From: Blasia pusilla
Lineage: Eukaryota; Marchantiophyta; Marchantiopsida; Blasiales
Length of the DNA stretch: 64,000 nt
Reading direction: 5' to 3'
Assembly (NCBI GenBank): GCA_050084515.1
Contig: CM114271.1
Location: 46,500,001 to 46,564,000 of the forward strand
Shown here: in pieces, positions 61,654 through 64,000 of the stretch
Layout: each line of letters opens with the position of its first letter
Numbering within the stretch: position 1 is the first letter of the stretch
The notes under the pieces: generated by a model
The model's database searches: none
What the model was told of the DNA's origin: nothing
The model's input: the letters and a program-made list of their open reading frames with translations, nothing else
Made by a program: the position numbers and the translations under genes

Positions 61654-62692
61654 TCAAGTTGGGGTGTTATAAGCGAGAATAATTTCAAAGAATTCGTGAA
61701 GCGTATGACCTGTGCGGATTTCTGATGCTTCTTGAAAGCATGAGAATACTTCCCTATCATCCTCAAGAAGCCCCATTTGAATAGCAGCCTCCTTAAATGT
61801 TGGATATAGCACTCCTTGCACAGTTCTCAAGTATTCATACGTAGTTACGCCTCGAACATGATGAAGCAACAACCGCAACCAATGTCGTTATCCTTCACCT
61901 ATCAAAACTTGAATGTAATCGCTTAATATACCAAACATTAAAATGATCAAAAGGACACTTGAAAATTTACATAATTTGTAAGTACATTATGGAAATTGCA
62001 AACATATTTACCTGGGTGAGTAAGATATAAGCGACCAATGGGATGACCAGAACCATTTCTCCTTTGAATTCTACGAATCCATTTTTTTTTGGGTCCAACG
62101 ATAATAGGAAGGAAAGTCGATGTATAGATATTTGCGAGCCTCCAAATCTAACTGATTAGTTGCAAACCATTGTGTAAGAGTTGTCTCCCTATTCCTTTGT
62201 AGTATCTCCTCAACATTATCGTGATCGTTGAAGAAAACACTTTGTAACTCGGATAGATGAACTCCCAACCTTATAATACTTGGATTTTCCGCATGTAAGC
62301 TAAACTTGAACAATCTCCAACATCTTTAAGAGGAAGAAACGTATTTATATATATAAGAGACACAAAAATGATGACAAGAAATTAGTAAAGTGTGATATGT
62401 TCTCGAATGTAGACATATTGAAGGAATGAAAAAAGAATTCACAAAAGAGTGATTACCTTGCATCAAGATAATGTGAAGTTTCATCAATTGACTCCCTTGT
62501 CGTTTCAGTGCTTGCCTCATTTGAAACCTTAAATGATATCGCATCGGATCCCTTATATACATATTTGTATAAATATTTTACAGCTGAGATGGCATTCGTG
62601 ATCTCCAAATTGATATGACAATCAAAGAGAGTACATAACAAAGGATTGTAAGGAAGGACCCAACGTTTGTCCAAACTTTGATTGCGCTTCAT
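61654..62692 (-). pseudogene. Helitron Rep-Hel linker pieces and Rep tyrosine segment
   Basis: 62692-62453 reads NPLLCTLFDCHINLEITNAI followed by SAVKYLYKYVYKGSD, where the spaced tyrosines are the candidate Rep catalytic residues. 62313-62071 and 61878-61654 (RLLLHHVRGVTTYEYLRTVQ, then GVLYPTFKEAAIQMGLLEDD) are the conserved linker before the helicase. Stops between them. Confidence 0.75.
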
Positions 62693-62739
62693 TACTTTTA
62701 TTCCATTATCCAGCCTGTATCATAAGAATGAAGGAAAAC

Positions 62740-62758
62740 CCTAAACCCTAAACCCTAA
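62740..62758. repeat. Short interstitial telomere-type repeat
   Basis: CCCTAAACCCTAAACCCTAA, two and a half units of the plant-type telomere repeat, inside a Helitron intron-like gap. A shorter one is at 4357-4368. Confidence 0.8.
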
Positions 62759-62822
62759 TATAAATTCACCTGATAAAAAAATTAGAAGTTAGGGAATTTT
62801 TGAAAATCCTAAAGATGCAAAG

Positions 62823-63491
62823 TTAGATTACATACCTTCGATAAATCGGATATCCAACCTTACTCTTCGTAGTTATGCTTGCAAAAGGCTTAGGATAATC
62901 TTTGGTATACTTCTTGATTTCCTTATCCATGCATGGAGAATTTGGATTAAGTTGTCCACATGGACCATGAACCATGCAATTTGTTACAGTAGAATGAAGT
63001 GTAGGATGAGTGTTTGGATTGGGAATCTCAGCAGATATTATATCATCATAATCAGATGTTGAGCGTGGCTTATCCTCATGATGAAGAATAATCAAAATAT
63101 GTATATGTGGTAGACCTCTTTTTTGGAATTCAACCACATGAATGCAACCAACAGCCCTTCCCAATATGTGCATCTCGAGAATAAGCCTTAATAACTCCTT
63201 TTTTTTTTTCTCAAAAACTCGCACAATCAAATCTGGTCTATCGGTAGGTTGTTGACAAGGTAATAGTGTTGAAGTGATCTCCACCCATTTAGGATTGCAC
63301 GTCATTGTTAGAAAGTAATCTGGTTTCCCATGGTGCCTCACAATGGCCACTGAATCTTGATAAAGTTGATACATATGGCGCGGGCCTCCACTAAAAGAAG
63401 ATGGCAATACAATACGCCTCCCAAACCTTGCACCATCTCTGTCACTTTGATATAGAATATCCTTTAGACCTTGATATAATTCAGCTCGCAA
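62823..63491 (-). pseudogene. Helitron HUH-type Rep domain
   Basis: The 222-codon frame reads RIVLPSSFSGGPRHMYQLYQ, DYFLTMTCNPKWVEI, GRAVGCIHVVEFQKRGLPHI with HIHIL as the HUH metal-binding motif, MVHGPCG and SPCMD-KYTKDYPKPF. This is the best-preserved Helitron piece. It nicks and rejoins DNA in rolling-circle transposition. Confidence 0.88.
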
Positions 63492-63535
63492 CTTCTTTTG
63501 ATTTAATAGAACTCAAGATAGTCATTGCATCTCTA

Positions 63536-64000
63536 CTATAGCATACAAATCAACCATGTACTCTTGAATAAGATGCCCAAATCAAAGCAAACGATTATCG
63601 TCATCGCACCAATACTTTTTTGAAGTCGAAAAGAGGCAAATTGTAGCGCTGTAATTGTTTTTCTCCTTCCTTCATGAAGAATCTCACCATCAATTCTTTC
63701 TTCCTCAATACAGTCATCAAATCCTTGCATGTCTCCATCCAATGTAGTAGGAATAATGATAGTCATGATTTCCTCAAATCTCCCAAGAGGTATTCCTGGA
63801 TGTCATCCTACTTCACTATAGAGAAATAATAGAACAAAATGTCATAGAACATATGCTTCATTTAGATCTGAAATACGAAGAACTCCTCCACCATGTAATT
63901 GGACAATAATATCATGTGGGTTCACATGTTCACTACCATCACTAGGTAAGATTGCTACAACCTGGATGCAATTGGCAAGCTATAACGTTTGGCCTCGATC
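63536..64000 (-). pseudogene. Helitron N-terminal region, partial
   Basis: From the right edge: LANCIQVVAILPSDG, HDIIVQLHGGGVLRISDLNE, then HPGIPLGRFEEIMTIIIPTT and RKTITALQFASFRLQKSIGA. This matches the segment that precedes the Rep domain in plant Helitrons. Stops near 63790-63830. Truncated by the window. Confidence 0.75.

Larger units (their letters stand above)
60285..64000 (-). mobile_element. Decayed Helitron, continues beyond the window
   Basis: In minus-strand order from the right edge: Helitron N-terminal region, HUH-type Rep, a variable linker, then a PIF1-like helicase. The order is that of plant Helitron Rep-Hel proteins. Stops and introns or indels separate the pieces. The 5' terminus is outside the window. 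Confidence 0.85.

Overview
The window looks like repeat-rich nuclear DNA of a land plant. Two host genes with introns are intact: a full EIN2-type ethylene-signalling gene (minus strand, 7.65-15.02 kb) and a PLP-dependent cysteine-synthase-family gene (minus strand, 55.6-59.2 kb). Both have clean GT/AG junctions and proteins that align over their whole length with families I know from Arabidopsis. Almost everything else is transposon-derived. The EIN2 variant keeps ancestral-looking NRAMP residues, and the Ty3/gypsy reverse transcriptase resembles lineages I associate with seed-free plants and streptophyte algae. A lycophyte or bryophyte is therefore my best guess, but I cannot name the species.

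Layout: 0-5 kb holds microsatellites, integrase-tail/PHD remnants and a probable LINE fragment. 5-7.6 kb has no recognised gene. EIN2 and its CpG-rich upstream region occupy 7.6-17.6 kb. A decayed ORF of unknown family lies at 17.9-19.0 kb. From 19.3 to 49.7 kb is a nested transposon block. 50.4-55.6 kb is low-copy DNA without a recognised gene. The cysteine-synthase-like gene follows, and a decayed Helitron runs from 60.3 kb off the right edge.

The nested block is the most interesting part. Its base is a Ty3/gypsy family present as one plus-strand copy (about 19.8-41.1 kb) and inverted minus-strand copies (41.1-49.7 kb). The domain order is Gag with zinc knuckle, protease, C5 cytosine DNA methyltransferase, reverse transcriptase, RNase H, integrase, PHD finger. 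It thus carries a DNA-methylation writer and a chromatin-reader-type domain. All copies seen are decayed.

A 12.5-kb Mutator-like element (MULE, 22459-34955) is inserted between gag and protease of the plus copy and is flanked by a 9-bp target duplication. Removing it together with one duplication copy restores the retroelement frame. It carries, divergently, (i) a MULE transposase with a GCM/WRKY-like zinc domain and a SWIM finger, and (ii) a multi-exon gene whose pieces look like a ParB/sulfiredoxin-fold domain (DGNHR motif) followed by a beta-class amino-methyltransferase-like domain. That pairing is familiar from bacterial and phage DNA methyltransferases but not, to my knowledge, from plant MULEs. 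The introns, the shared divergent promoter and the 3' region of this element, and apparently nothing else in the window, hold about 40 copies of a GC-rich palindrome (half-site GCAACCCGTCGGA) whose two arms co-vary. I propose it as a self-recognition system analogous in logic, not homologous, to the VANC motif system of VANDAL elements. This copy has stops and frameshifts and is probably not functional.
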